DNA from: Cordilura impudica
Taxonomy: Eukaryota; Arthropoda; Insecta; Diptera; Scathophagidae
DNA length: 64,000 nt
Assembly (NCBI GenBank): GCA_963682025.1
Contig: OY821519.1
Coordinates: 111,169,764-111,233,763, forward strand
Direction: 5' to 3'
Position 1 is the stretch's first letter. Each line of letters starts with the position of its first letter. Shown here in pieces: positions 1-12,739 of this stretch. The notes beneath the pieces were generated by a model. That model had not been told where the DNA came from. It saw nothing but the letters and a program-made list of their open reading frames with translations, and searched no databases. Position numbers and translations under genes: made by a program.

Positions 1-155
1 CATATTTGCAGCAAAAAAATTAATAACAACGCCACTCAAATTTGGTTTATGCTTATTTTCTATATCGAATTAGTTGGGCCGAAATATATGGTCTCTGAAC
101 CATGGTATAGGGTATCATACGGTCGGTCTAGACCGACTATAATTTTCTTACTTTT
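1..155 (+). mobile_element. Family A copy A1, 3' end
   Basis: Right terminus only, cut by the window edge: CACTCAAATTTGGTTTATGC, GGTATAGGGTATCATAC, the TCGGTCTAGACCGA palindrome and TTTTCTTACTTTTT. Confidence 0.8.
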
Positions 156-180
156 TAATATTAAATCACACACACACCAA

Positions 181-960
181 TTTTTATACCCTATACCACT
201 ATGTGGTTTGGGTATAATGACTTTGTGCTGCTGTTTGTAACTACCAAAAATATTTGACCTAGACCTATCTGTTATTATACCGACCATATCAGAATCGCTA
301 TCTGATTCGATTTAATGATGTCCGTCCGTCCGTCTGTGTGTCCATGTAAAGCTTGTAATCAATGTGCAGGTCGCAAATATGAATATATTATCATGAAATT
401 TCGTATATAAGCTTTTACCGGCCATAGGATGAAGGCTATTGAAATTGGTGGGAATCGGTCCATGTTCAGACGTAGCCCCCATACAAATGACCCCTATGAC
501 ATCAACATAAATTGCCATAAGATCCAAATTATCATATAAATCTTAATCAAATTGGGTTTGTATGTGTTTATTACATCCATTAATTAGTAGTCTAAAAATG
601 ATTTCTATGGCACAACTCTTAGTCATAGGCCCCATATAGAGCTGCTTCCCGATCTTCACCTAAATCTATCAAAAAACAAAAATATTGCACTGATTCTTCT
701 CAAATTTTGTTTGTATATATTTTTGCAAAATACAAGAGACTTTACCAAACATGGTCAGGATCGGTCCATTTTTGGGCCTAGTCCCCATATATATATATCA
801 TCCGATATGAACTTTTTCATATCTGCAGCCAAAAAAATAAAAAAAAATCTCACTTAAATTTGATTTATGCTTATTTTCTACATTCTGAGAGATAGGGTCT
901 CCAAACGCATGGTGTAGGGTATCGTATAGTCGGTCTAGACCGACTATAATTTTCTCACTT
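181..960 (+). mobile_element. Family A copy A2, full length
   Basis: 5' TTTTTATACCCTATACCACT with the internal inverted GGGTATAATG. (GTCC)n lies at about 319-333. 3' GGTGTAGGGTATCGTATAGT, the palindrome and TTTTCTCACTT. About 780 bp, non-coding. Confidence 0.85.
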
Positions 961-991
961 GATTTTATTCTACTTTTTTTATACCTGGATA

Positions 992-1516
992 TCCCAACAA
1001 AACCTTGGTTAGTTAGTTATTACCATTGCATTACATGGTAATGTTAATCCCATACCTTTTGAATAATTTCAAGCCAAATGTAAGGACTTTCTGATAATGA
1101 TTTATGCAAATACTTACTGGTACTGACCACTGTTTGTAGCACCAAAAACTATAAATAATGAGTTAAATTTGATGAAACAAACTTTTTCGCGGCGATAGTC
1201 ATCATTGGACAAAAAACGCAGCAAAAGCTGTTAAATTTTACATTACATTATTTAGAACATATTGTGGGATATCAATGTGTTGTTTTTACAGAAATTTACT
1301 TTACTCCCTACATGTAACAAATTACTCAAAGCCCTTCTTGTTATCTATAAAGTAGCTAGTTATTTTTATCAGTACCTAGTAAGGTGCCGGTAAGGTCTTT
1401 CTTCCAATGACACCCCCATATTAAACCAATGGGTTTCATAATGGAAATGTAACTACTTAACACTTTTGATTTCTTATTCTAAAGCTCATTACATGTAATG
1501 GAAAGTTTTGCTGGGA
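992..1516. mobile_element. Candidate TA-flanked TIR MITE
   Basis: Ends TCCCAACAAAACCTT (992) and AAAGTTTTGCTGGGA (ending 1516) are inverted and flanked by TA on both sides (990-991, 1517-1518). ATTACATGGTAATG and CATTACATGTAATG lie inside each end. No coding capacity; Tc1/mariner-type target is inference. Confidence 0.55.
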
Positions 1517-1783
1517 TATTAATAAAAATTATTTATTTGAGCCTTTGCTACAATTTAGCTGAAGAATGAAATGAGCAATTATCAACAGTTCTTCAGTAAT
1601 AGTTATAACTAAGCAAACAAACATAACGATAAAGAAAATAAATAAAAGGTACTAAAAAGTTTGGCCGATAAACACTAAACCCTTTGGAGGTTTTACTGTA
1701 CAGGCCTAATACCTTCACCCTGACTTGGAATTCATCACCACAATGGCCCTAAAAATATTTCACAGTATTATGGCTTAAACAAT

Positions 1784-1833
1784 GTTGGGTATCATATAGT
1801 CGGCTTAGAACGACCAAATTTTCTTACTTGTTT
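1784..1833 (+). mobile_element. Family A copy A3, 3' end scrap
   Basis: GTTGGGTATCATATAGTCGG, a degraded palindrome (CTTAGAACGACC) and TTTTCTTACTTGTTT. The rest of the copy is not recognisable; it may be an old element containing the 992-1516 MITE. Confidence 0.5.
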
Positions 1834-2236
1834 AGCCTCGTATATGCCAATAAAATATTGCGGAAAAAATTTATTATTATCGGATATAAAGTTGAAAAAA
1901 ATTTAGAATTACTAGAGCAGGCGTTGATATTTGAAAACAACGAAATGAAAAACACATTTTAAATATTAAAGAATGTCACCGGTATTAAAATGTATAAACG
2001 AATGGTACACATCATATTTATCATTCAAAATATATATTGTAGTCTCAGGACTTCTTAAACTGTATACATGAGAGGTAAGGCTAAAAAGTATTTATATTTG
2101 TAATTCCTGAATATTCCGATCATTCGAAAAACTGACTGCCGAATGTACCGGAATTATATTACGCAAAAAAGTTTTGCAATTACTACCACTGTCTCAGTGC
2201 CTGTAAATAAATGTCTTATTTAGATTTAGAGATGTG

Positions 2237-3912
2237 ATGGCTGTTTTTACCCGGTCTTGCCCGGGATCCAAAGGCCTTTGACTTGAATAATGGTTAACTA
2301 TGCCTACCAGGCACTGAGTACTTAGTGCCCAATGAACAAATTTCTCCAAAAAAACTAATTTCTCCCCAAAAATTTGTATGGTATTGGGGAATTTGTTCAT
2401 GAAGAAAAAAATTACCCAATGTTTACGTTTTTTGGGGAGTAAATTCATTTTTTATTTCAATTTAAAATTTTTTGTTTTTTTTAATTTAGAAGTTTCTTTT
2501 AAAAGACGCTACAGCAAAAATACTTCAAGAATACTCATAAGACTTCTCACTGAGCTGTGTTCCACGAGCAAGTCGCGTCCGCATCCACGCGTTTGGCAGC
2601 TACACACGTGCTGCCGCGTAGTTAGCGTCAACTTATTTTATTCGCCAAAATATATATTTCGGATCATTCCGATATTTCAGCTGAGATGTGATCGCGAGCG
2701 CGTCGCGTCAGCGCGTTTGGCGGCCACACCAGTGCTGCCGCGCAGGTTTTTGTCAACTTATTGTAATGCGAAATTATATTTTTCAGGTCATTCGGATGCT
2801 ATTGAAAAGAATGCAGATATTAAATAAATTTGTTGAAGGACAGATATCGAGAGCAGTATGGAGAATTTGTTCATTTCTTTTGGGGACTTTTTTTTAATTT
2901 TGGGGAATTTGTTCATCGGGAAGTTATTCCCCAATTTTTTGGAGAATAAGTTAGTTTTTGGGGAATTTATTCATTGAGGACTAAGTACTCGGCGCCTGGT
3001 TACCATCATAACTAATTATGTTTATGCACGGAATATTTTGAGTTTATGATGCCTAAAAGTTATGAATTTTAGTTATTCTAGAGCTTTGTAATATACAACA
3101 TTTCTGGTTTTTCCTTCTGGTGCGTATACAACATAAAATTGCCTACGAGAAAAACAGTCGTTTAAGGAGTTTCAGATTCCCTGGATTCAGCTTGTCTTAT
3201 ACGCTGGATATCTAGACGCACTTGAGTACATTCAGGCATTTCCATTTCTCTTAACAAAGCTTGCTGAGCTGCGTTCCGCGAGCGCATAGAAATGATCCTA
3301 TTGAAAAGAATGCAGATTTTAAATGCGTATATTCCAGGAAAGATATTGAGATCAGTATGCAAATTTTCACCTAAAAAAATATTTAACAAAATTCATTAAA
3401 TAAAAATATTTAAAAATTTAAGAACGAGTTTGGGGAGTAAGTTAATTTTTTTATTTCTTTTTTTTTTTTTAAATAGGGAATTTGTTCATTTCTTTTAGGG
3501 ACCTTTTTTCAATTTGGGGAATTTGTTCATCGTTAAGTTATTCCCGTGTGTATCAAATTTCAGAGAAATCCATGAAAAATAGAAATTTGTATAGCGAACA
3601 AATGTACCAAAAAACAGAAAATGATGTTTATACAAAAGTGGGCGCAAAGGAAGGCGTGTCGAGGATGATATGTAATCCAACCTTCGCTGGAGTACAGAGA
3701 TCACATGTACAAAATTTCAGAGAAAGCCGTTGAAAAATAAAAGTTTGTATAGCGTCAAACAAAGAAACAAATAAAATAAAAAAAATAAAATTAGGAGTAC
3801 AGAAATTGTGTGTACCAAATTTCAGAGAAATCCGTTGAAAAATAAAAATTTGTGTAGCGGTCAAACAAACAAACAAACAGAAAATGAATTTTATATATAT
3901 ATATAGATATCT
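2237..3912 (+). repeat. Family G composite repeat, copy G1
   Basis: Begins TTTTTACCCGGTCTTGCCCG. It carries many copies of GGGGAATTTGTTCAT and its complement, GC-rich patches near 2560-2760, a coding-like minus-strand stretch at 3162-3300, and three repeats of CAAATTTCAGAGAAATCC at 3554, 3711 and 3816. It is the inverted counterpart of 48303-50524. Confidence 0.7.
3162..3300 (-). pseudogene. Coding-like relic in family G, copy 1
   Basis: Minus-strand frame ending ECTQVRLDIQRIRQAESRESETP-stop. The inverted copy at 49420-49510 gives ECTQVRLEIQRLRQAESMQSETP-stop, conserving frame and stop although bases differ. The Arg-rich pattern ending S-E-T-P recalls STPR-type repeats, from memory. Function unknown. 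Confidence 0.4.
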
Positions 3913-5608
3913 TGTTTGCACCAACCAATTTTACTTTTATATTTCTGGGTCATGAGCTAGTTTTTTTAAGCAAAAACGTTGTATAGAAACAGCTCAGAAT
4001 CCCTGGTATAAAATTTCACAGCCACATGAGCACAACTGTTGAACAGAAAAGGGTTTATCTCCTAAGAGGAAGACGATAGAGAAACGTTCGACCACATAAG
4101 CTACTTTTAAAAGAATTATCGCAATTGCACGTGTTGCCATCTTGAATATAAAAACATTCCTTTTACGAGAGAATATGTCACGTGGTAGTGTGGCAACCGT
4201 TATAAATGTAATGGTGATAATACTAAAAATAATAATGGTTGAACAGATGGATATGATGATGAGCCTGATGTTTGTTTGTTGACAGACGATTTTCAAGCAT
4301 CTTAATAACATAAACACTAGTATTTTATATTTTTGTATTTGGAATAAAGTCAGTTGTCGTCTCATTGTCATGTCAAAATATTTAATGTAGAAAGGACATT
4401 CAATTGATGTTTTTTTTCACTCTTTTCATTCTGTTCTAAAGAACAAAAGTTAAACAAACACCAAAACAAAGCATATATTTATATGTACATACACACATAT
4501 ACATACATATACATTTATATATGAATGAATGGAATATGTGATGGGAGTAGATTCCTTTCTAAAAAACCCCATTTGTTTATTTACGTTTATTTTATTGGCT
4601 TTGTGGATATACATACATTGATGTATTTCTTTTATTCACGTTACTAACATCTCTTTTATATACCATCACAAGAACATCAAAAAAAAAAAAGAAAGGAAAA
4701 ATAAAAAAAAACATCATGAATGAGTTGTTTTTCAATTGAAATTTATTTAGTATAGAACAAAAAATAATACTGCTTGAAATTTGCAATAGAAGAAGCCTGC
4801 ATACGAAATGTGTCCTTTGACATTTGATCGCTCTTTAAAGATAATAATGGTTTTTGATGATGCTGCTGATGGTCCATCATATTTTTTCATGATGGCGAAA
4901 TGCAGATAAATTTGTTTATGTACAAAATAGTAAAATTAAAGATCCTTTTATGATTGAACATACTTATCATTAAGTTTGTTAACGTCAATCTTCTTCATAA
5001 AAATTTTATGGAACATAGCCCAGGAAAGCAAATAGCTAACATCTACTAATCTTACTATCGAAATTGTTAGAATTGTTAAATTCCACGAATAGCAGGACTG
5101 AAAGAAACTATTTTGTTTTATATTAGCATTTAATAGATCCAACCTAATATATTACGATAACGGGTAAAATCACTCGCTTCCAAGTCCTATATCCCAAAGA
5201 GGTCCTTGCATCGAATATGTTCGATAGCACCAACCACAACTAATGTGTGAGAAAGTTTACGGTCGCCGTTATATCTTACAATATTTGAGAAAATATAGTT
5301 GGTATAAAGCTGCGGATGGCCGCATATAAAAGCTGCAACTCCCTATATAAACACACTTGAAATTTTCAATCGATTACCATTTTGTCCCCAAACTTCACAT
5401 TTATAATTTTTGTATAGAAAGGAAACAAACTGGACCCCGACACTTTCCAAAATCGCCATTTACAAAATATCCATATATCGTAGGACCACGCTAAAACACA
5501 TATTTACCGATTTCACGAGCAATTTAGGTTTGAACTTGGAAAATATATAATTTATACATTTAAGATCATCAAAGTCTCCCTTATACTAATAAATTTTTCT
5601 GCGAATAA
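3913..5608. other. Unassigned non-coding stretch
   Basis: AT-rich sequence between family G1 and family A4. A 125-codon minus-strand open frame (3994-4371) is mostly hydrophobic and has no recognisable family. TACATACACACATATACATA-type microsatellite occurs at about 4484-4520. No gene supported. Confidence 0.5.
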
Positions 5609-7708
5609 TTTTTATACCCCATACTACTATGTGGCCAGGGTATAATGAGTTTCTGATAATACTTATAACTACCAAAAAAAATTTTCCTTGACCAATCTGA
5701 GTTGAATTAGCGATGTCCGTCCGTCCGCCTGTTCTTCATTGTGTTCATGTAAACTTTGCAATCAAACTACAGATGGCAAATATAAATATATTTTGACGGA
5801 ATTTGGTAAATAAGCCTTTATCGGCCATAGGATGAACGCTATTGAAATTGGTGAAAATCGGAGCACGTTCAGACCTAATCTCTACACAAATGACCCTATG
5901 AGATCGATTTAAATTTCCAAAAGATCTAAATTATAATATAGATCGCGGGCAAATTGGGTTTGTGTGTGCATATTACATCCTTTAATCTTATATATTAAAA
6001 GAATATATGAAAACTAAAGTCAGTCCGTCTGGCCGTTCTATCTGGCCGATTTCCTTCATTTTTTTTATATGAAAGGTATTTAGACACAGATATGCCATCA
6101 AGCATTGGAATTTACTCAACGCCCACCTTACTCAATTTATACTTATTTCAAGATTTTTCCAATATATTCCTTCACTCAAACCTCCATAACTAGAGTTCTT
6201 ATTAACGTAGGCTGTTGGCATAGGTCTAAGAACACTCAGTGGACCAAGCTCCTTCTTTTGAGCTATTAACTGCTTAAATTCGTTGGGTTTGAGGAAAGTT
6301 ATGCGTGAACAATCAACTTTACTTTTACTGTACGTTAACTTCTCTTGGCATATTTTGGCATTACTGGCAGATTTTGGTATTATATTATAAAAACTAGCAG
6401 TAACCCGATGCGCTTCGCTACACCCCTCGTAGCGAAATAAAAAGCAGGCAATACGTTCTGTAGAAAACTATTGTTTTGTATAGGAGGTGCCACGCCCATT
6501 AGTCTGATTCGGCCCCTTTTTTGGGCAACTACTTACATTAATAACTTACGAGTCCTCCAGTTATGTTATATTAAATACTTACTTTGTATGGGGGGTACCA
6601 CGCCCACTGGTTGAATCTCGCCCATTTTTTTATGGGACTGCTCACATTAATAACTTATGGACTCACACAAAGTGTCAACACTTTACCTATTACAGTACTC
6701 TAGATATATGACATTAAATATTTACTTTGTATGGAGGGTACCAAGCCCATTTTTCTGCAATTCCTCGAATTATTTTAATATGTGTACATGTATATAGTTG
6801 CAGAACTCTTGTTTTCGTAGTACTCCAGATATTATATGAGACTACTCACATTAATAACTCATGAACTCAGACAAAATTCCAAGGCCTTCACTATTACAGT
6901 AATTCGTATATTTACTTTGTATTTGAGGTACCACGCCCACTGATAGAATTCCGCCCATTTCTTCGAGTACTAACGTTGATAACTTATGAACTCACACAAA
7001 GTCTCAAGACCTCATCTAAAACAGTACTCTAGATATATGACATTTAATATTTACTTTGTATGGTGGCTACGACGCCATTGGTCCGATCACGCCCATTTTT
7101 CCGCAAGTCTTCGAAATATTTAAATATGTTGTAGTAGTACTCCAGATATTATATGTTAAAATTAGATGTAAAAAATTCACTTTGTATGGGAGGTGCCACC
7201 CCCATTTGAAAAATCAAGAAAAAATATAGCCTATTTTTCCTTCCAGATAGGTAGTTACCTACTGTAAAAATTTCAAGACAATCGGTCCAGTGGTGTAGTC
7301 TCCCATAAACCACAAACAAACAAACAAACAGACACAAACATACACAACTCCATTTTTATATATAAGATTAATATCATATAATATAATGCTGCGGAGCAGC
7401 AGGGCTCCTCAAGTTGGTAGTATAAAAATAATCCCCATAAGACTTTTCATAGTCATGGCCATATAAAGCTGCTTCCCGATCTTCGCTTAAATCTACCAAA
7501 AAAAAAACAATTCTTCTCAAATTTGGTTTAAGTGATTTTACCAAATATGGTCAGAATCGGTCCTAGTATATATGTAGCATAGAGCAAAAATTCCACTAAG
7601 ATATGCCTATTTTCTATACCAAAATAGATAGAAATAAGACGCATTCTCCAAACGCATGGCAAATGGTACCGCATAGTCGGTTTAGATCGACTATAATTTT
7701 CTTACTTA
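5609..7708 (+). mobile_element. Family A copy A4, split by a nested TIR element
   Basis: Family A 5' half at 5609-5990 (TTTTTATACCCCATACTACT, CCGTCCGTCCGCC) and 3' half at about 7413-7708 (ATAAAGCTGCTTCCCGATCT, GTTTAGATCGACTATAATTT, TTCTTACTT). Between them lies an unrelated element with ATCTTATATA ends. Confidence 0.78.
5990..7380. mobile_element. Family F copy F1: TIR element nested in A4
   Basis: Ends AATCTTATATATTAAAAG (left) and TTTTTATATATAAGATTAAT (right) are inverted. The interior repeats CCACGCCCA... motifs and ACTCACATTAATAACTTATG several times, then CAATCGGTCCAGTGGTGTAG and (CAAA)n. It may be a composite: a new start (ACTAGCAGTAACCCGATGCG) appears at about 6398. No coding frame found. 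Confidence 0.6.
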
Positions 7709-7884
7709 ATATTACTACGTTCGTATTCTAGAGAGTTAGTTATCTGGTTTTGTGAATATAAAATTCCAGAGAGAAAAATTTAAAAAAAACATATTTCGTA
7801 ACCAAACTTTTTGATAAAAAAGATTTCAGCGGCTTCGTAAAAAATCCACAAATTTTCTCACAAATCTGCTAGGATATACAAATT

Positions 7885-10800
7885 TTGGACCCTATAAAAT
7901 ATATATATCTGTGATCCTTATAACAACCGGAGTTGATATAGTGATGTCCGTCTGTCCGTCTGTGGAAATCACGATGACGGCATCAATCGGGCAGCTGTGG
8001 TGCTCGTTGATATAAAAAATGATTCACTAACATCCTGAAAAGTTTCTTATTGAAAATCGTCCAAATCGGTCGGTTAGGGCCCGAGATTTGAGTGAAGAAC
8101 TAAAAAAAGTCTTGAAAAAATATAATTTTCTATGTTGTTCTTGTCACGATCACGCCCTCAATAGTGTAGCTACAGTGATCGTTGTTAGTGAGAATAATTC
8201 ACCAAATTCATGGGAAGATTTCTGTTTCAAAAATCATTAAAATCGGTGGAACAGGTCCAGGGATATCTCTGAAAAAATAAAAAAAAATATGAAAAATATG
8301 ATGTTTCTATATTGTTCTTGTTGTTATTCTAAATGTTGTGTTGTTGTCATAGCTGGACTTGTTGTTTTTGTGGTCGTTGTGGTATTAACATAATAAAAAC
8401 TAACCCTTTGTACATTTTTTTATTAACTCTTTTAGAAAATTTTAAAAGTTTCCATTGTTTTGGCATCACTAAAAAAATTTGTTAGATCATTTCTGTTATT
8501 ACCTGCCTGCAAAATTTCAGATCGAATGGGTCACGGGAAAGGGGTTAAAATCGATCCAAAATTTTTTCGACAAGAAGACACTACGAGTTAATATATGTAA
8601 AGGGAGTAAAAATTTACCAGCATCTAAAGCAAATAATGCTAAAATACCTAGTTGTTAATAAAAAAAAAAAAACAATGTTAATTTAGCAAAAAAAAAATTT
8701 TATGTATAAATTTATTTAAAGAGAAAAACACAAAAATAACATTTGATGTTGTATTTTTTGTGTGTAATATTTACATACACATACATACATATATTAAATA
8801 ATTCAAAAAATATATGTACATATATTCTATATATGTATGTAGATCCACAATATTTTATTGTGGGGAAAATACATTTCTTTTGCATTAACAGAGTGTCACT
8901 TCATTTTGCTCAGCGTGACTATGCAACAGTAGATGGCGCCACAATTTTTGTTCTAATTAGCTTTGCAATAGTTATTTCTATTTTAACATGAATGTCAATA
9001 TTTTCAAATAGATATCATACAGAACAATGTTAAGAGTATACATGGGCTGGTCTTTTATTTCATACGTTTTTTCATTATTCTTTTACAAATATGAACATAA
9101 GTTTGAAATATTAACTTTTTGTTGTGTTTGCAAAATGGAGTTACCGAGTTCATCAATGAGTTTTTTGCTTTCAAAACAGTTCTACATAGATATATAAAAT
9201 TATTATTCTGCTTTACCTACAAAATATCTGATTGCGATTACATACAATTTTTAAAAATTGTTTATAATTACTAAAGCATTATTATTCACATAAATACAAA
9301 ATTGCACTTTTTAAATTTTCCATTCAAATTTAAGAAAATATCAATTCTAAAAACTAGAATTAAAATTTCCAATTATAAATTATAAAATATTAATTGAATC
9401 TCAGAAAATCATATCAAAATGTCGGAAATTATAATTTTAAATTTAGAAGACATCAATTGCATCTTTAATATATAAATTTTATTCGTTAAACACAAATTGA
9501 AATTCGAAAAAATAAACACCAAATACCTGTGTTTACATTTAAAAAATTTTGACATTTAAAAGAATATTGACGTTCAGGAGAAATTAATAGCTTTTCAGTA
9601 CCGCGATTCAGTAACTTCTTTTAACGATAGTCGAATCGTTAAAAAAAAAGAAAAAAGCACAATGAACAGTAAAATTTTTAAACGATATTCGCTACTGTTA
9701 AAGTCAGCTGTTTTGTTATCTAAACGACAACCATTTTTGTGTTGTTTATTCAATCGATAAAAACTTAAATTTTTAGGTTGAAATGTCGTCATACATAAAT
9801 AAAAATCATAAAATAGTGAAAATATTTTGCTTTAATTAAATATTAAAATATTATTAAAAAAATAAAGATATTAAATATCAACATAACATCATCCTGTCAA
9901 ACACGAAGTAATTTGTTTTTTTCTATTCTTCTTTGTGTTTTTCGCTTATTTTGACAGAGATGCACTCGTTTACTATTTAAATAAATAGAAAAATAGATTT
10001 GTCGACTGTCGTTAAGATGTATGTACTTAGTGAATTACTTAATCCTTAGTGCAAACAAAAATAGCTGTCGATATATTTTGCGATTGTCGGATCGTTGAAA
10101 TTTACAGAATCACACTACAGAAAACATTAATTTAAATTCAATGAATTTTAGAAAACTTCAAATGATATTTCAGAATTGCGAGCATAAAAACTGTTACATA
10201 AATAAACGCAATTTGATGAGAATGTTATTTATATAGAAATTTTCACCATTTTTTTTGGATAAAAATTTGAAGTTTTTCAGAAAATAAAGGTAACAAATTA
10301 TTTTATTTAAAATGTTTGGGACATTTGGTTTTTTGCGTTTGGCATCCCTAATTTGAATATTTATTATTATAAATTTATTCTCTATGTTTTCCAAATATGG
10401 CAATGTTTTAATAAAAAAGTTGAGATAGCTTTTATTTGGTTATTATTTGTTACTCCATCCGACCTACATGACCACAATGAAAAAATATTTCGCCAGTTAA
10501 AAGAAACTATACAGCCATCTCCAATTAGCACGATTTAATGCATATAGCCACCCTACACAACCATTACCTTTGCAATGGAGGTTAGGGCGAGCTATTTAAT
10601 TAGCAAAAACTAAATTAAAAGAGAAGTTATGTCATATAACCGGAGACGCATGCATATAGGAATATAACCAAAATGCATGCCGATCAGCAACCACGATGAC
10701 CAAAAAGCCAACACCGAAATAAATCCGAAATAATAGAAAAGACGAAAACCAACCCAAAGAATTTGCTGAAATAATCTGGTATTAAGTTTAACAAGTTGTT

Positions 10801-10895
10801 TACTTTTTCATTTACATTTATTATCAAGACTCAAACCGAGGTGGAGGGTATCAAAGATTCGGCACAGCCGAATTTAACACTCTTACTTGTTTTTG
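7885..10895 (+). mobile_element. Helentron/DINE-1-like family B copy B1 (5' truncated)
   Basis: Starts within the DINE-1-like head (TTTTGGACCCTATAAAATAT, then GATGTCCGTCTGTCCGTCTG) and runs about 3 kb of non-coding AT-rich sequence. It ends with a subterminal GGTGGAGGGTAT, a 7-bp-stem hairpin ATTCGGC-ACA-GCCGAAT, and TCTTACTTGTTTTT. Matches B2 over its whole length. Lacks Rep or helicase coding, so it is non-autonomous. Confidence 0.82.
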
Positions 10896-12739
10896 CATTT
10901 GGGGCGGACAAAATGTTTTGGATACTTAAAATAATTTTGAGTTGATAAAATTTTAATGCTTCAAGAGCACTTACATTAACTGGCATTATAATTTCAATCG
11001 TGAAATTTATTACATTTACTAACAAAAAGAAATTGGCAGCCTTAAATAAATGAAGCAGGCTTATTTTTCATACAGACGTTTTGAAAATCATTTTATTATA
11101 AGCACAAGTTTGGTTGTGGAAGTTGGTCCCAAAAAGCACTCACCCGTTGTTACTTTGTAATATCTTTAAAATAAAATGACATAATTTCATAATTCCTTAT
11201 TTTTAATTTTCGGTTGATTTGGAGTTTTGGAGTCTATTAAAAAATAAATCGCCACGTCATAGGCTTTAAACCAAATTTTAAATTCTACCATTGAATAATT
11301 TTTGCACCCTGTTTTAAAAGACCTTAAATTCTGCCACAAAATTGTTCAATGTTTCATTACATTCTGTTTTACAACATGAGAGGAATAAGCTCTTTAAAAA
11401 AAATAATTAAAAACAAATTTAAAACAAGTATTTATGCTGATAGAATTCCTTAATCCAAACAAAAATAACTTTGAAGAAAACTTCTTGTAAATACAAAAGT
11501 GATCAGGTACAGACGGTAAACGATAGACGGCACACAAAAAGACACCTTAACACAAACAACAATAAAATGAGAAAACTGAGTTAAACAAACTAAACTGAAC
11601 CACAATTGTAGTAAATTATTAAAACGTTGCGGAAACGTAGCGGAAAAAGTCAACAACTTTAAATCAACTTCTTAAACCCAACAACCATACAACCACATAC
11701 AAATACAGTCATATTCATATACTCGTATATGTAGTAAATGCCATAGAAGGGAAAAAGTTAGAGTCAAGCAGGCAACAACTTTTTCTTACACATATCAAGA
11801 AACAGGATATAAACAGGATTTGAAAGGATAAACGAAAACCTTAAGGTGTGATACCATATGGCTGCAAGTATAACGAAACAAAAAAATAAATAAAACGGTA
11901 GAACAAAAAGAAAAAAAACGTGAATGTGTGATGCCGGCTCATTGTTGTTTGCTTGAAAAGTAACTTAAAGTCAACTAAAGTGGTGAGTTAACTTGGCTTA
12001 ATTATAATTAACTGCACTTGACTGAATTTAACTGGGTGAAAGCATAGGAAACCTAAAAAGACAAAACTAAAAAACAACATCCTTTAACTATTCCACAAGA
12101 TTTTAATTGTATGTATGTATGTAATTTTTTAATTAGTACGAGGCTTAAGTTATGTTGGTTTATACATATGTATGTATATCCTCCCTTTTATTTTATGTGA
12201 ACTTATATCATTGTGTTAGTGAATATGATTGTGAGGGAGTGTGCAGTCATTGCATTTTATTTTCCAAATGAACACTTTCTTGTTACCACAGCGGTTCGTT
12301 TATACATTACATTTGAACCGTAATTTGTTATTTGTACCACTAAATATAAAATTCGTTGTTGTCAACATTTAATGTTGACATTAAGTTAATTAAAGAAATG
12401 AAAATTAAATAAAAATAACAACAACAATTTATGCAACAATATAAATATTAAATAAAAATGTTGATGTTTGGTACTACGAAATATAATTGACTTCAGATTT
12501 TCTTGAAATACTTGATCTCCTCTATTTAACTTAGTTTACATCTGAACTTAAATTGATTTAAGATGTATCTGTCATATTCACATTAATTACCAGTCTAAAA
12601 ATATACTATTAGGGATCATTTTTAGTAATGGGTCCCTCAAAAAGCAGTTGGTCGATATCAAGCTATATATATATATCTTAAGAAATGCAAACTAGATAAA
12701 CTTTCTTCAAAATATATTTGTGTTATAATTAGGGGGCAG
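10896..12739. other. Unassigned non-coding stretch
   Basis: AT-rich sequence between B1 and the LINE relic, with short GTATGTATGTATG runs at 12111-12124. A weak family A-like scrap lies at 12590-12660. No reading frame or motif that I can support. Confidence 0.5.

Noticed and set aside
3994..4371. 125-codon hydrophobic minus-strand open frame
   Set aside because: Composition is what AT-rich DNA yields by chance, no family recognised, no second exon.
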